Below are positions 43,713-60,606 of a stretch of 64,000 nt of DNA, piece after piece. Location of the stretch: assembly GCF_020382885.2 (NCBI RefSeq), contig NC_058499.1:1215501-1279500 (forward strand), written 5' to 3'. The translations under genes and the position numbers were made by a program. Under the pieces are notes generated by a model, which saw only the letters and a program-made list of their open reading frames with translations, was not told the origin of the DNA and did no database searches. Position 1 is the first letter of the stretch, and each line of letters starts with the position of its first letter. The stretch comes from Scatophagus argus (taxonomy: Eukaryota > Chordata > Actinopteri > Scatophagidae).

Positions 43713-45971
43713 GGCGTGCCCGCAGGCCGTGTGGCTTCATAATGCTCTGATTGTGTTCCTGTGTGGACCTGGAGCTTCATTCCTATCCTGTGCTGTCAGC
43801 TCTGCCTGCAGGCTCAGCAGCAGCCTGGTTATCAGTACAGTACGAGCCGAGTGCAGAGTGGGAGGTCGAGCTGTGCGTTCGCTCTGTTTGTACAGCGACA
43901 AAACACACGGTTTAAACGTCACGCCGGTCGGACTCACATCACTCAGGTTTTATTTCCGTTATGAATCCATCAAGCGGTTATTTTCCAGATGAACTGATTT
44001 ATCATATAGCTTATAAAATGACAGAAACTTGTGAAGAAATGTTCAAGAGGACATCAGATGTTTTGTTTTGTCCTGCCAAAAGTCCTGCTCTGCAAAAGGG
44101 ATATGAAACAGAGAAAAACAAGGTGACACCTGAGAATATTCTTGCTTAAAACGACTCATAGTTGCTGCGGGGTCACGCGGCTGATTCACCAAAACAATAA
44201 TGTTTTGTGACTGAACCGCCAACAGGGCCAGTTTGGCACCAACCAGATGAGATGAGATCCTCCTTCGCTGAGGGGAAATGGAGGTGTCTGAGTATTGAAG
44301 TCTGTCGTCCTGGTCACAGCTGAAACGTAAGAGGACTTGTAGCTCGTCAGCCTGAAATCTTTTGTATCAGTCGAGAATGTTGAAGGAAGTGAATGACGGT
44401 CGTTTCCTGGAACAGTTCAAATGAAAAGTGGTTGCGTCCTCTCAGCCTTCGGGCTCGGCTCTTGTAGGCGATAGAAGCTCGGTGTCTGAAACAGTTGGCA
44501 CTTCATCGCTTGGCCTTATGTGGAAAGTCAGAGCAAAGTGTGGATTTCACTTCAGTCTTTTTTAGTGTTTTTGATTCACCATCAGGTACACCGGCCACAG
44601 GGACTCCACCCACAGAGACCATCTGTCACCTCAGGGTTAATCCGAGAAACTGCTGAGCCGCGTATATTCTTTCTCCAGCACTCGTTCTGTTCATGCCGTT
44701 CGCCTCGGGACATTTCAGCAGCCTGGGAAGAGACGCTGCGAGCCGCCGCTGTGAGCAGATTTCCTGTTTGTGTACAGTACAGTGTTGGGAAAGAGGGCCT
44801 GTTGGAGCAGCATCTCTGACGGAGCACAGCAGTTGTGTATGAGGAGTAGCTGCAGGGGCTGGGTGTTACCTGGCCTCAGGCTGCAGACACACCTGAGACG
44901 TGAAGGTGTGGTGATCCCTTTGCAGGTCTGGACTCAGTTGGTAATTAAACTAGTGTGGGAGATCTCACTTAATGCTATTAACGATGATTCAGATGACTGT
45001 GGAGCAAACCCTCTCCAGGCTTTGTTGACTGACGAGGGATGAGTGCCAGTTTGTGGAGCCAGCAGATGATCGAGAGCCACACAGGAAGCCCTCTCATCTA
45101 ATTTCTGATTGGTCTCTTCGTGACATTTCATATTAAAATCCGTTTTCCCAAATCCCCCTTTTCTCCTCATCCACTCCGTGTTCTCCATTTGACTTCCACA
45201 TATCAGAAACATGAACACTTCAGTGTGATAAGAACCATCTTTGGGAAAAATGTATTTTATGTGTACTTTGATGAGTTTTTAGTTTGGTTCATGTCCCATC
45301 TGCTAACATGGAAGGGGAGGAGCTTATGAGGTGTACTGCAGCCAGCCACCAGGGGGCGTCCAGATGTTTGGGCTTCACTTTGGGGAGCTCCACCTTACAG
45401 CGAGTGCTCCTCATGCGTGTCAAAGGGGAGCAGCTTGACGCGGTAGCTGAGGGTTTTATTACATGCAGGCTGTTGAAAGTGAAAGTGTTTAGCTGGACTG
45501 TGGATGCTGTACATGTGAACATGTCAACATTCAGGGGCCACAAAATGTTTGTGATGGAGTTTTCTGAGGCGGTCGTGTGTCACCATGAAAAACCACGAAT
45601 CCTTTTGTTTGAGAAACTGAAACCAGTGAATTTTTTGGCATCTTGTTGGGAGAAATTTGAGTTGGGAAGTGGATGAACTATTTTTTAGTTCCCATCGGTA
45701 TCAGTGGTGTTCATGTGATTCTTTGTTATTTTAGTATTCATTCTCTCTTCACTCCCTAAAGGGGGACCCTGCCTTCCAGACTCTAACGCTCGTCTGTCTC
45801 CTCCCTCAGGTGGCTTCAGGCTCGGGTGCAGGCTCCTCCACGGCCACCTCCTCCCGCCAGCAGCTCCGTCAGCGGATCACACGAGTTAACCTCAGGGACT
45901 TCATCTTCTGTCTGGAGCAGGACCGCTCCACGGCTCGCTCTCTAATGCTCTACAAGGCGCTGCTGAAATAA
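32109..45971 (+). CDS. taf4: TFIID subunit TAF4 paralogue, 15 exons, complete
   Basis: Exons: 32109-33300, 34620-34780, 35205-35279, 35519-35707, 35804-35926, 36012-36101, 36260-36451, 36558-36633, 36720-36825, 37728-37897, 38798-38928, 39338-39463, 39664-39720, 40410-40532, 45810-45971; 990 residues. TAF4 is a TFIID scaffold that pairs with TAF12 and receives activator signals. Exon 1 gives the conserved VDEKAVSDLVGSLESQL then a Ser/Ala/Pro/Gln-rich region. Exon 2 carries PPGMVLVRTETGQLVMVPQQ. The TAFH domain spans about 540-635 (ENVKKCKNFLATLIKLAS). The histone-fold part starts at DDDDINDVASMAGVNL (about 736), and the basic RKKRK is at 921-925. The C-terminus RITRVNLRDFIFCLEQ matches human. 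Exon 11 ends at a GC donor (38929-38930); the phase and human alignment require it. Intron 14 (5.3 kb) is repeat-rich. The ATG at 32109 was preferred over a non-ATG extension. Which vertebrate ohnologue this is needs phylogeny. Confidence 0.93.
33893..34140 (+). repeat. Dispersed repeat, ATTAATCGATTAAT family, copy B
   Basis: It starts GGGCTGCAAGTGACG, then ATTAATCCATTAGTTG and GTTTGGTCCATAAA, continues with GTCCTCAGATGTCTCGTCCA and ends after GAAAATATTCACATTCAGGA. It lies in taf4 intron 1, 480 bases before exon 2. Confidence 0.75.
34861..35075 (-). repeat. Dispersed repeat, ATTAATCGATTAAT family, copy C (inverted)
   Basis: Read on the minus strand it runs GTTTTGTCTGACAGTC, CAAATTCAGTTTATTGTCAC, GACTCAAACGATTAATCGAT and AACAAAATAGCAAC. 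It lies in taf4 intron 2, 80 bases after exon 2, opposite in orientation to copy B. Confidence 0.75.
38741..38771. repeat. GAT trinucleotide microsatellite near taf4 exon 11
   Basis: About ten GAT units end 26 bases before the taf4 exon 11 acceptor, separated from it by a short pyrimidine tract. Confidence 0.9.
38928..38931 (+). other. taf4: Non-canonical GC splice donor of taf4 exon 11
   Basis: Exon 11 ends AAAG and the intron starts GCAAGA. No GT occurs nearby in a usable frame, and the join to exon 12 (GGK then DEEHHEQTSDVR) agrees with human TAF4 around DDDRYEQASDVR. GC donors with this strong AAG/GCAAG context are a known minor U2 class. Confidence 0.75.
38937..38988. repeat. CA microsatellite directly after the GC donor
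   Basis: CACATGCACGCACATGCACG leads into an uninterrupted CA run (38955-38988) in taf4 intron 11, starting about eight bases past the donor. Confidence 0.9.
39136..39175. repeat. 7-base minisatellite TGGCCCC
   Basis: Five perfect TGGCCCC units lie in taf4 intron 11. The array is short and GC-rich. Confidence 0.9.
40786..40853 (-). repeat. LINE 3' tail with GATA array, copy 1
   Basis: On the minus strand the unit reads TTGAATTTCCCTTGGGATCA, then ATAAAATATC and a run of TATC/TGTC. A near-identical tail sits at 63400-63449 in the same orientation. It is a common teleost non-LTR 3' end, inserted antisense to taf4 in intron 14. Confidence 0.7.
41361..41400. repeat. GT dinucleotide microsatellite
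   Basis: About twenty GT units lie in taf4 intron 14. They are followed at 41522-41550 by a CTC run and at 41793-41806 by a G-homopolymer of about fourteen bases. Confidence 0.9.
43090..43420 (+). repeat. Dispersed repeat, family 3, copy 1
   Basis: TTAAACCTGCATTCTGTCTA, CCAGCAGGGGGTGACTCC, AGAAAATGAGCCGACTTCTC and TTTATGGTCTCAGTCTCTAG recur in reverse at 63470-63705. It lies in taf4 intron 14. Confidence 0.7.
43664..43711. repeat. GT dinucleotide microsatellite
   Basis: About twenty-three GT units lie in taf4 intron 14. Confidence 0.9.
45225..45480 (+). repeat. Dispersed repeat, family 4, copy 1
   Basis: GTGATAAGAACCATCTTTGG, TGTGTACTTTGATGAG and ACTGCAGCCAGCCACCAGGG followed by GGCGTCCAGATG recur in reverse at 56560-56770. 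The copy ends about 330 bases before taf4 exon 15. Confidence 0.75.
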
Positions 45972-47119
45972 GGGGGTCCCTCCAGGACGAGCACTCGGCC
46001 CACTGCAGATCACAACCTGGACTACACTTCAACCTCCTCCTCCAACCATCATATCCTCAAACGTGTTTCATGTTGGCCTGAGTCCATTCTTCAGTCCCTG
46101 CAGGATCTTTTAACCTTCCGTTTGTCTGCTGGTGAACCTTCACCTTTTTTCTTTTTAAAGGATGTCTCATTTTTAGCTCAGTCGGGTGTCTGGTTTTGGG
46201 CTGCACATTACATTTCTGTTTCATCTTTGTTAAAATCAAACTCCACCAATTTAACATCATGTTCCTGTGAAGACCAGGTCACACCAGAAAACGTCCTGGA
46301 GTCTTGCTCATGTAGTGACAACTCACAGGTGAACCGCCGTAGCTTATGAGCTAACTGCTAACTTGCTAGCTTGCCAGGGTAGTGCAGTAGTTCTCTGAGC
46401 TTCTCTCTATTTTGTCTCTCATTTGTTCTCTTTACTCACCTGAACATTTTATTCTGCATTTCTGTATTGTCTTTGTTTATTCCATCTGCCTGGCGCCTAC
46501 ATGCCCCACAATGCAACTGGACTGGAGGTCAGCTTTAACAGATGCTGTTGTGCTATGCTGAACCTGTTGAGATGAGTGATGTGCAGGTCTGAAACCAGAC
46601 ACTGAGTGTGTTTTCCAGACTGTGAGATGAGCTCATCCTGATGGTTTCTCACAGAGTTTCGACTCCAGCGCTGTACCTGAACAGGTGCCTTCCGAGTCTC
46701 ATCTCTCTGAACCTCTTCGCGGCTCCATTCAGATTTTCTGTTGGCTTCTTTCTACCTGGAGCCCCCTCAGCCACCACTCAGGACGCCGGGCTCATGCGCT
46801 CTTAAGTCAGTTTGTGTTTTATTTTTTAACTTTTCTGCTCTCGCTCAGATCTGTGATGTTGGTACAGTCAGACATGAGACCATCACGTTTGCATTTTATG
46901 AAGTCGTCAGCCTCGAGAATAACGAGCTCTGAGGATGTTTTATTGAGCATCACGATGTTGATTGTTGTTAGACGAATGTGCACCGTGAGAACCGCGAAGC
47001 TTCGACGGTCACATGAACGGGAATGCGACGGTTGGTAGATCATTTTAGCGTGCGTGCGTTCGTGTGTTTGTTTGTAGTACAAAGATGCCGATGACAGCAA
47101 TGGCCGATTTAAGGAACAT

Positions 47120-47690
47120 TTCAACATTTTGGTGAATCTTTTCTTCTCACATCTCAGCTGGTTAGCTTAGCACAAAGACTGGCTACAGCTAGCCTGGCTC
47201 TGTCCAGAGGTAACAGAGTTCACCTGCCAGCACTGACGAGCGTTACATCTGGTTTGTTTCATGGGACTCAGGTGTAAAAACAGCTTGTGGCTTGACTGGA
47301 GGTTGCGTGTCTGTTGTCAGTAATCCAGTGAAAATACAATCGTCCAAATAAAACACACCAGATACGACATGTTCATCAGTGAGCTTTGCAGCTGCTGGTT
47401 GGTGTATATTGTTACCTTGAAACTGAGCCAGGCTAGCTGTTTCCCCATTTCCTGTCTTTATGCTAGGCTAAGCTAGTGGTTTTCCCCCGTTTCCTGTCTT
47501 TATGCTAGGCTAAGCTAGTGGTTTTCCCTCCGTTTCCTGTCTTTATACAAGGCTAAGTTAGTGGTTTCCCCTCCGTTTCCTGTCTTTATGCTAGGCTAAG
47601 CTAGTGGTTTTCCCTCCATTTCCTGTCTTTATGCTAGGCTAAACTAACCACTCAGTCTGACTGTTGTCGGAGAAGAAAAGGCTTTAAAGG
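47120..47690 (+). repeat. Dispersed repeat, GCTTAGCTTAGC family, in the taf4 3' UTR
   Basis: It opens with AACATTTTGGTGAATC, GGTTAGCTTAGCACAAAGAC and AGCCTGGCTCTGTCCAGAGG, the same order as at 18455-18660. The 3' half is a tandem expansion listed separately. An AATAAA inside it (47347-47352) might serve as a proximal poly(A) signal. Confidence 0.65.
47433..47643 (+). repeat. 42-base tandem array, five units, in the taf4 3' UTR
   Basis: Five consecutive units share CTAGTGGTTTTCCC, GTTTCCTGTCTTTATG and CTAGGCTAAG, with few differences. The period is 42 to 43 bases. It is an internal expansion of one module of the surrounding repeat. Confidence 0.9.
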
Positions 47691-48272
47691 TTGAACTGTT
47701 CCTTTCACACACTCGATCCAGTTTCCTGGGAGCTGGCTCTCCCACACGGAGAAAACTCACTCAGGCTAACAAACATAAAGCTAGCTGTCAGATCAAACAA
47801 CATTCCTACAGTTTCCTCCTCCTCCTCCTCCTCTTCTTCATCCTGGCTGGCGTGTGATTGAACTTTTAGCTCGACTATGAAACATTAGAATTCAAACCAC
47901 AGTCTGAAAACCTCCTGTTTTGTCAGAGTAGATTAATTATGCAGTTTGGCTTCACGATTTTGCTGTTGAAAGTTTTTAAGATGATGTTTTTGGAAAAGGT
48001 GTGTACATCGAAGGTTTTTAACGCTTTAAATGTCCTTTTCCCCCCTCATATCGGGCATTTGGTTTGTATAGCGTAGCTCTGAGTGCTAACTGAAGCTGTG
48101 GTGTATGTACTGTATATTCAGTCAGAGTCTTCAATGCACCCACGTAAGGTATCATCTGTTGGAAGGACACAATTTTTGCGACTATTTATATTTCCTACAT
48201 TCTGTATTCAATCCTGACGCATTTCAGGCAATGCAATTTTACAGTCGTTTGTACCTTTGCAAAAAAAAATGA

Positions 48273-48278
48273 AATAAA
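48273..48278 (+). terminator. taf4: Poly(A) signal for taf4
   Basis: AATAAA follows a ten-base A run and AATGA. It is the last plus-strand signal before kctd15 and precedes a T-rich stretch, as expected downstream of a cleavage site. Confidence 0.6.
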
Positions 48279-48713
48279 GAAAATGTTAACGGAGCGGAGA
48301 GTTTTTTTTCTGTTTTTATCAATACAGCTGTACAAATGAAAAATAGTGACACAAGCTAACAAATACATTAAATATACATTTTCAAAATAGCCGTTTTATA
48401 AAAAAGAATTAAATTATGCACCCCGTGGTTTCCATACGCACTTGACTTTCCATTCATTTGTATACACACACAGGACGAGACTCACCAGCAAGCTGCTCAC
48501 AGCAAACAAACATCATGTACATGTGGATTTCTGTCAGTTTGGCTTGTTTCTTTCCACCTGGCTTCACCAACATCATCGTCATCGAACCGAAACTCTCAAA
48601 GCGTGTTTAAGTGTGCAGACGAGGTCAAAGGTTTCCTGCAAAGTTTTCAAGTGTCCCCGTGGTTTTTGTGCACCAGCTGCTGGACGCGTGAGCGAACGGG
48701 CTGTCGGTAAAGT

Positions 48714-54899
<6,186 letters not shown>

Positions 54900-55439
54900 G
54901 GAGACCGCCCGTCTGCTCCGGCCCGGGGTTTGAAATCTGAGGATTCCGGCTGCTCTTCGCTTGACGTCCTCGTCAGGTTGTCTCGCTGTCCTCCGGTGTG
55001 TGCGTGAAGCAGAAGGAGCAAAATAAGCCTGTCCGCGTCTCCTCCGAAAGAATAAAGAGGAGGGCTGAAAGAGAAGACTTGCCCGGGGCCCTTCAGACCC
55101 CCAGGGGCCAGGATTAGGTTACAATAACGCGGGCGGTTTCGTCTTTTCTTTCGCCTCAACTCGTTTCTGTCGGCTGAGGAGGGACGAGCGGGATCCTCCG
55201 GCTGCCTCGGCGCTTTGTCTGAAAGGTGTGGGATGTTTTACCAGACAGCCATCCACCATGTGAACCTCAGAACCAAACCCGCCTTGTTGCCTCCACGGAG
55301 AAAAACAAGCGCGTTTCTCCCGCTGCCGCGTGTCTTTTCACTGTGGAGCTGCCCTGCACATCCACGTCTTTCTCCCCGACAACTCATATATTTTAGCAAC
55401 ATCAAACATCCCTCTGGCTCTGGAGCCAAATGACGTCTA

Positions 55440-55860
55440 TCGTCATGCATTATGCCCTTCCAGCCGCCTGCGGCCAAACGCGCCATTTCAATTATTGCGC
55501 ACTGGTAGATGGAGATGTGCGCCGGGAGGGTGCGCACACAGATCCGTTTTGTCCTCCTCATCTCTCGGCTCAGTCCGAAATATCTCCGCGCTGCTGCTCT
55601 TCGAGGGAAGTCCGGAAAAGGCTGGCATTCGGCTCGGTCGGCTCGCCTGCCGCCAGGAACCATTTTGTGTCGCGGCGCGCACGGCTCGACGCGGAGCCTC
55701 TCGGGTCTCGGCCGGGTGGTGATGTGGCCCGAGCGGCTGCTGGCTGTCACGTTCAGGCACCGACTCCTCACCTCCTCTGCTGTTCACTGCCGCAGCCGGG
55801 CTCCAGTGGCTTTTCAGCGACCGGCCTCTCAGCTGGACTCGATTCGAGGACGCTGATGTC
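55440..55860. promoter_or_regulatory. CpG-rich block upstream of kctd15
   Basis: Frequent CpG (GCGCACTGG, GTGCGCCGGG, GTCGCGGCGCGCACGG) contrasts with the flanks. It begins with GACGTCTATCGTCATG. It sits 0.5-1 kb upstream of the exon carrying the first kctd15 Met. It may be the CpG-island promoter or an enhancer; open frames on both strands here look like composition shadows. Confidence 0.4.
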
Positions 55861-56559
55861 TGAAGCTGAGGCTCAGAATCGTTTGTCTCGTTTCTAAAGT
55901 GCTGACACTGAGCTCAGGAGGTCTCAGTCCTGACCCCCGGCTGTCAGCACTCCTCTGTGTCCACTTTATTATTACTGGCTTGTATGATCTGCACCAGGAT
56001 CAGTTCTGAGCAGAACCACTGGCTGCAGCTGCGATCTGCACATGTCACGCTGCAGACTGTCTCTGCTATGCTGCAGGTCCTTCCTGTAGGTCTCCATGTG
56101 TTTGAACTTTGATGTGATGTTACACGGCATCACTTGATCTTCACATGAAGTTTGGAGCTTCATGGATGTGGCGGCTTGGCTCTGTTTCACAGAATATGTC
56201 CAATGTTCAGATGTGGAGTCAGTATCAAAGTGACAACAGCATCCACTATCAGTACATGAAGCGGAGGACACGTGACAAGCTAACCCGAAGTTAGCCGGTA
56301 ATAACAGTAACATGCAGTACATGCATTAACCCGAAGGTCCAGAAGCAACAGAGCAACAAAATAACTCTTATAGCTCTGTCTTTGGTCCCCACCACCTCCT
56401 GAGGGAAATATCTGTCCCTTTAGCTGCTAAAGGCTGCACTGAGTTCTCCAGCTGGTCCCTGACTGAGTCTGTCTGCTGATCCGTAGGACGTGTACTGCGA
56501 GTTTTTCTTTGAAAAGGACACTTTAAGGGTGCTGAGAGTAAACCACAGCAGTAAAGTGG

Positions 56560-56770
56560 CATTGGAACAGATCATATATGAAGATGGATGACATGAGAGC
56601 TCCTCAAAAAAGAAACCAAACCATCTGGACGCCCCCTGGTGGCTGGCTGCAGTACAGCTCCTAAGTTCCTCCCACATGAGCCAAACTGAAAAGTCAAAGT
56701 ACACATCAAACAGCTTTTTCCCAAAGGTGGTTTGTGCCATTTTTGGTTGTTCTTATCACGCTGATGTTTG
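56560..56770 (-). repeat. Dispersed repeat, family 4, copy 2 (inverted)
   Basis: On the minus strand, GCGTGATAAGAACAACC, CTTTGGGAAAAAGCTG, TGTGTACTTTGAC and ACTGCAGCCAGCCACCAGGG match the copy at 45225-45480. Confidence 0.75.
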
Positions 56771-56844
56771 TTCATGTTTGTGATCAGTGTGGCTGTAATT
56801 AGTCATTTGATGCTCTAAAAAGGATCCTGAAACTCCACAACTAA

Positions 56845-57010
56845 CATTGACTCAGAATTTGATACTGCAACTCCACCTCCCCATCACTACTGCACAGACT
56901 CTGGCTCCAAATGATGTCACCGGAACAAGATGGCAGCGCCCGCATCAGGGATATTTTAGCTTCGCTTTTGTACAGCGGGAGGAAGTGAAGACGCGTCGGC
57001 CATCTTTATG
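56845..57010 (+). repeat. Dispersed repeat, family 2, copy 2
   Basis: CTCCACCTCCCCATCACTAC, TGCACAGACTCTGGCTCC and AAATGATGTCACCGG match the minus-strand copy in gpi intron 2. Confidence 0.65.
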
Positions 57011-57431
57011 TCAATGGGAGAAACGAACAAGAGCTGAACCTCACTATTAAAGGTGAGTGAAGAGAAGGAAGCTACAGATGCAGCTGATGATGCGCTGCAG
57101 GTTCACTGCCAACAGACACCCAACATTTAAACATAATATTTATACATAATTGTTATAAAAATGTACTTCATAGGAGCTCTACAACTGCTGCAGTAAACTA
57201 AAGTCCCAGTTTTTTGCTGCCTCTGCATCACATGGTGTCCCGTGTGACATCTGACCTGCTGCTGTCCTGTCGAGGGGTTTCCCTCTGCAGAGAAACAGGG
57301 GCTGATGGGAAACTAATGCGTGGGTAATTGAGGTTGGTGACACCGAGACTTCCTTTAAAGAGACACACTGAACCAGTTACATGTCTTCATTTGTCTACAG
57401 GACGCTGCCTCCCTGAATCAGTCAACACACT

Positions 57432-57440
57432 CACTCACAC

Positions 57441-57486
<46 letters not shown>
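57432..57486. repeat. CA dinucleotide microsatellite
   Basis: About twenty-five CA units lie in the kctd15-chst8 spacer. Confidence 0.9.
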
Positions 57487-57488
<2 letters not shown>

Positions 57489-59439
57489 AAATTCTCTTCT
57501 TCCATTAGTTTTTGCCTCAGGCAGCACATGTGCCTCCCTTTACTGAGCAAACCAGCAGAATGACTTGACTCTCTCCGTCTCCCTAATTAAAGAAACCCTG
57601 CAGTTACTTCAATTAGATGAAGAACGGGGGAACCATGTTATGAATTTAAAGATTTAAATATCTCCTAAACCCGCCCGAGGTGCTGCCAGCTTCGTCTGTT
57701 ATCTATGATTTTTCTTTATGCACGCAGGGAGGTGAAGATAAAGAGGGGAGGATGAAGGGAGGAGTGTGAGGAGGGAGGGAGGGAGTCCACTCCTCAGACA
57801 TCCATCAGTCTGACACTTCAGTTTCCTTCACATCGACTCCATGTTTGACGTGTGGAGGCCCCAGGCAGAAGCTGCTGCTCGCAGCGGCTCTGATGTCCCG
57901 GTGACGGTAAATAAAGACGCTGCCATCAGAGAGCAAACACAAAGAAATATTCAGCAGCCACGAGCGTCCCAGAAAATGAAAAAATCTAAATATAATGTAC
58001 GCGAGAGAGCAGCTTTCACAGTCGCACCGTGAAGTGAAATTCATTTGCAGTGACACTGTAAATACCTGATGTCTCATGGCTGAGCGCGGACACTTCAGAA
58101 GGTTTAGACTTAAAGAACGGATGTAAATAACATCTTTTCAAACCACTTCGGACTCCTGGAGACTTGGGTTACGCCTGACGAGCTGTATGGAGACATTTTA
58201 TATATGTTTTTTTCAGTTGTTTTTAATTTTTTTAAAACAAGTCCTCAGCTTCTTCACTTGTTTAGGGTTCAGGGTTTTGGGTTTCAGTCCAGCTTGTTTT
58301 TTTAATGATCCATGATCACCCAAAGGAGGACTTATGTTGTCCTCCCTTAGCCACGTACCTTCAGCAGGTCAGGTCCTGAACAAGTAGTCCCCCATGTCAA
58401 AGTGTCAGGATTCTAACGAAAGTCCGATACCAGCGTCAGCTCAACAGTGCCGTCATCAAGCATTTTGTGTTTGTGAAGCAGCTCTGAAGAACCTTTCAGG
58501 TGCTCAGGAGGTGCAGTGGAAGCTGCTGGTTCACAGGGATGTTGACGGCAGGACCACGGTCCCTCTGACAGTGCCCCTGGGGGGCGTCTCAGACCTCATA
58601 AGACAAAGACACGGGGCGGGAGGGGGTGGTGGAGACAGCCCCCCACCCCCACCCCCTGCAGGGCGTGGAGACTGAGACGCTCTGAGTGTCCATGAAGAGG
58701 TGACAGACGATTGCATCTGTCTAAAAATACAGCAGCCAGAGGTCTGATCAAAACTACGCTGATACCTCAACTCAGTTTAAAAAGACTAAAAAAGTCTTCC
58801 ACAAAAGCCGCTCAGTGTCTCCACAGTGTATATCACTTCCTGTCCTGATTCTCCCCAAACCTTCTGAATGACCCACACACACACACACACACACACTCAC
58901 CTGTAGATGAGACCTGGACATAAGGCTTCATATCAATTCTCCTCCTCATCTTCATTTTACATTTTTATAGATTTTGGATGTCTGCACTTGAATTGATATT
59001 TTACTTGCTGTACCTGATGGTCCTGCTCCTCAGGGTAAATGAGCCTGGCTTCAGTGATGAAAACTGCACGGAGCAGCCATGATCGTTCTGATCTGTAGCT
59101 CAGAGCAGCCAAACTGGCATGTGGCTCGTGTTCCTTTGGTATCTTAATATTTCCTGTCAATTCATACACATTTCAACCAAACAGATGAAGCACTGAACGC
59201 AAGCTATTTCAAGTCAACATGCTGCCACCTTGTGACACATCGGCTGCAGTACCTGCTGCTGCCACTGGGTGGCAGTGAAGAGCCACACGTGAATAATAAC
59301 CCGCCTGACAAAGAAGTCCGGTCTTTTCCCGTCAATAAGTCTCAGCTTCAAACCATCAGTGGATTACCGCCTCACACACACACACACACACAGTGAGTGT
59401 GTGTCAGAGCTGATTCATTGTTCTCCATTACAACACATC

Positions 59440-59625
59440 AGCCAGCACACACACTGTAGTTTATTTCGACTCTGCGGCACACACACCATTCTGCTGCCAC
59501 AAATTCTCACTACAGCTCCAAAGGTGGATTCATCCGCAGATAAAAATAGTCCCAAACAAATGCAGTGTCCTCCTGTGTGTGAGCAGCAGCTTTGGGGAAT
59601 TACTGAACCTTTTTAAATGTCATAC
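59440..59625 (+). repeat. Dispersed repeat, family 1, copy 3
   Basis: CTGCTGCCACAAATTCTCAC, AGGTGGATTCATCCGCAGAT and AATAGTCCCAAACAAATGCA, then GGGGAATTACTGAACC, make this the longest copy of the family in the window. Confidence 0.65.
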
Positions 59626-59963
59626 TAAAGATTTACATTTAGAGACTATTAAAGGTTTCTTATTTCTTACTTTAGAGTTTTAAATACATTTGAATTAATA
59701 TTTTATTGACTTTGCTTTACCAGATGCTCCTAACCAAAGAAACCCAAAGGATCAGTAATTATTATTTTTCATAATGTAAGCCCGATCACAGTACTTCACA
59801 ACATCAGACTACGTGTTTCGTTGTTACGTACCGTAAGTTTACAGACAGGTGAGTTTCATCTGGCAAATCAAAGCCTTCGCGTTGTTCACTTCCTGCAGTG
59901 AAACGTGAAGACGTGTTGGTGTTCCTGGATAAAAGCAGACGTCGTTAACAAGACTCTCACACA

Positions 59964-59969
59964 TTTATT
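59964..59969 (-). terminator. chst8: Possible poly(A) signal for chst8
   Basis: AATAAA on the minus strand lies 1.4 kb past the chst8 stop. No clear nearer signal was noticed, so the 3' UTR may include the 60-base minisatellite. Low confidence. Confidence 0.3.
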
Positions 59970-60315
59970 TGTTACCACGGCGACACTTTCAACAACCAAC
60001 ATCCATAAAGCATCAGGTGAAATGGCAGTGTTAAGGCTTCCAGGTCTGATGCCAGACCAGCAGAGTCGAGGACACTCGACTCTCACAAAGGCAGGAAGTT
60101 TCATTTTAGTTGGACCCCGGGTCTCATCGTCTTACAGACAAGCAGGACACAAACAACAAGCCTATGCAGAGAATATAATTCATATAAACTACGTCCACAT
60201 TCAAATCCTGTCCACACTGTGTCCACACAAACCTGCAGTCTGCAGCCGCTCGGTGACGTCCACCGAAGGACACATTCAGACGTCCCCGAACTCCCCACAG
60301 CTTCAACACTGACAC

Positions 60316-60606
60316 ACCTGAAAACTGCTCCTCACCTGTCTGTCTCAGTGCTCACCTGTCTGTCTCAGTGCTCCCCTGTCTGTCTCAGTCCTCACCTGTC
60401 TATCTCACTCCTCACCCGTCTGTCTCAGTGCTCCCCTGTCTGTCTCAGTCCTCACCTGTCTATCTCACTCCTCACCCGTCTGTCTCAGTGCTCCCCTGTC
60501 TGTCTCAGTCCTCACCTGTCTATCTCACTTCTCACCCGTCTGTCTCAGTGCTCCCCTGTCTGTCTCAGTCCTCACCTGTCTGTCTGCTCACCTGTCTGTC
60601 TCCTCA
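60316..60606. repeat. 60-base minisatellite, about four to five units
   Basis: The period is exactly 60 bases. Units share TGTCTCAGTGCTCCCCTGTC, TGTCTCAGTCCTCACCTGTC and TATCTCACTCCTCACCCGTC, and each unit is itself three ~20-base sub-repeats. The copies are nearly identical, indicating recent expansion. Confidence 0.95.

Larger units (their letters stand above)
45972..48713. other. taf4 3' UTR and kctd15 3' UTR, tail to tail
   Basis: The taf4 3' UTR runs about 2.3 kb to AATAAA at 48273-48278. It includes a large dispersed-repeat copy (47120-47690) with an internal 42-base tandem array. The remaining 0.4 kb is the kctd15 3' side; a GATAAA variant on the minus strand at 48315-48320 is the only candidate signal. 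The two transcripts may end within about 50 bases of each other. Confidence 0.6.

Noticed and set aside
55238-55787. Frames of 100-177 codons on both strands upstream of kctd15
   Set aside because: CpG-rich composition leaves all frames open; no splice support or known domain.
60316-60606. CRISPR-like regular array
   Set aside because: Units are contiguous with no unique spacers, in a vertebrate genome. It is a minisatellite.
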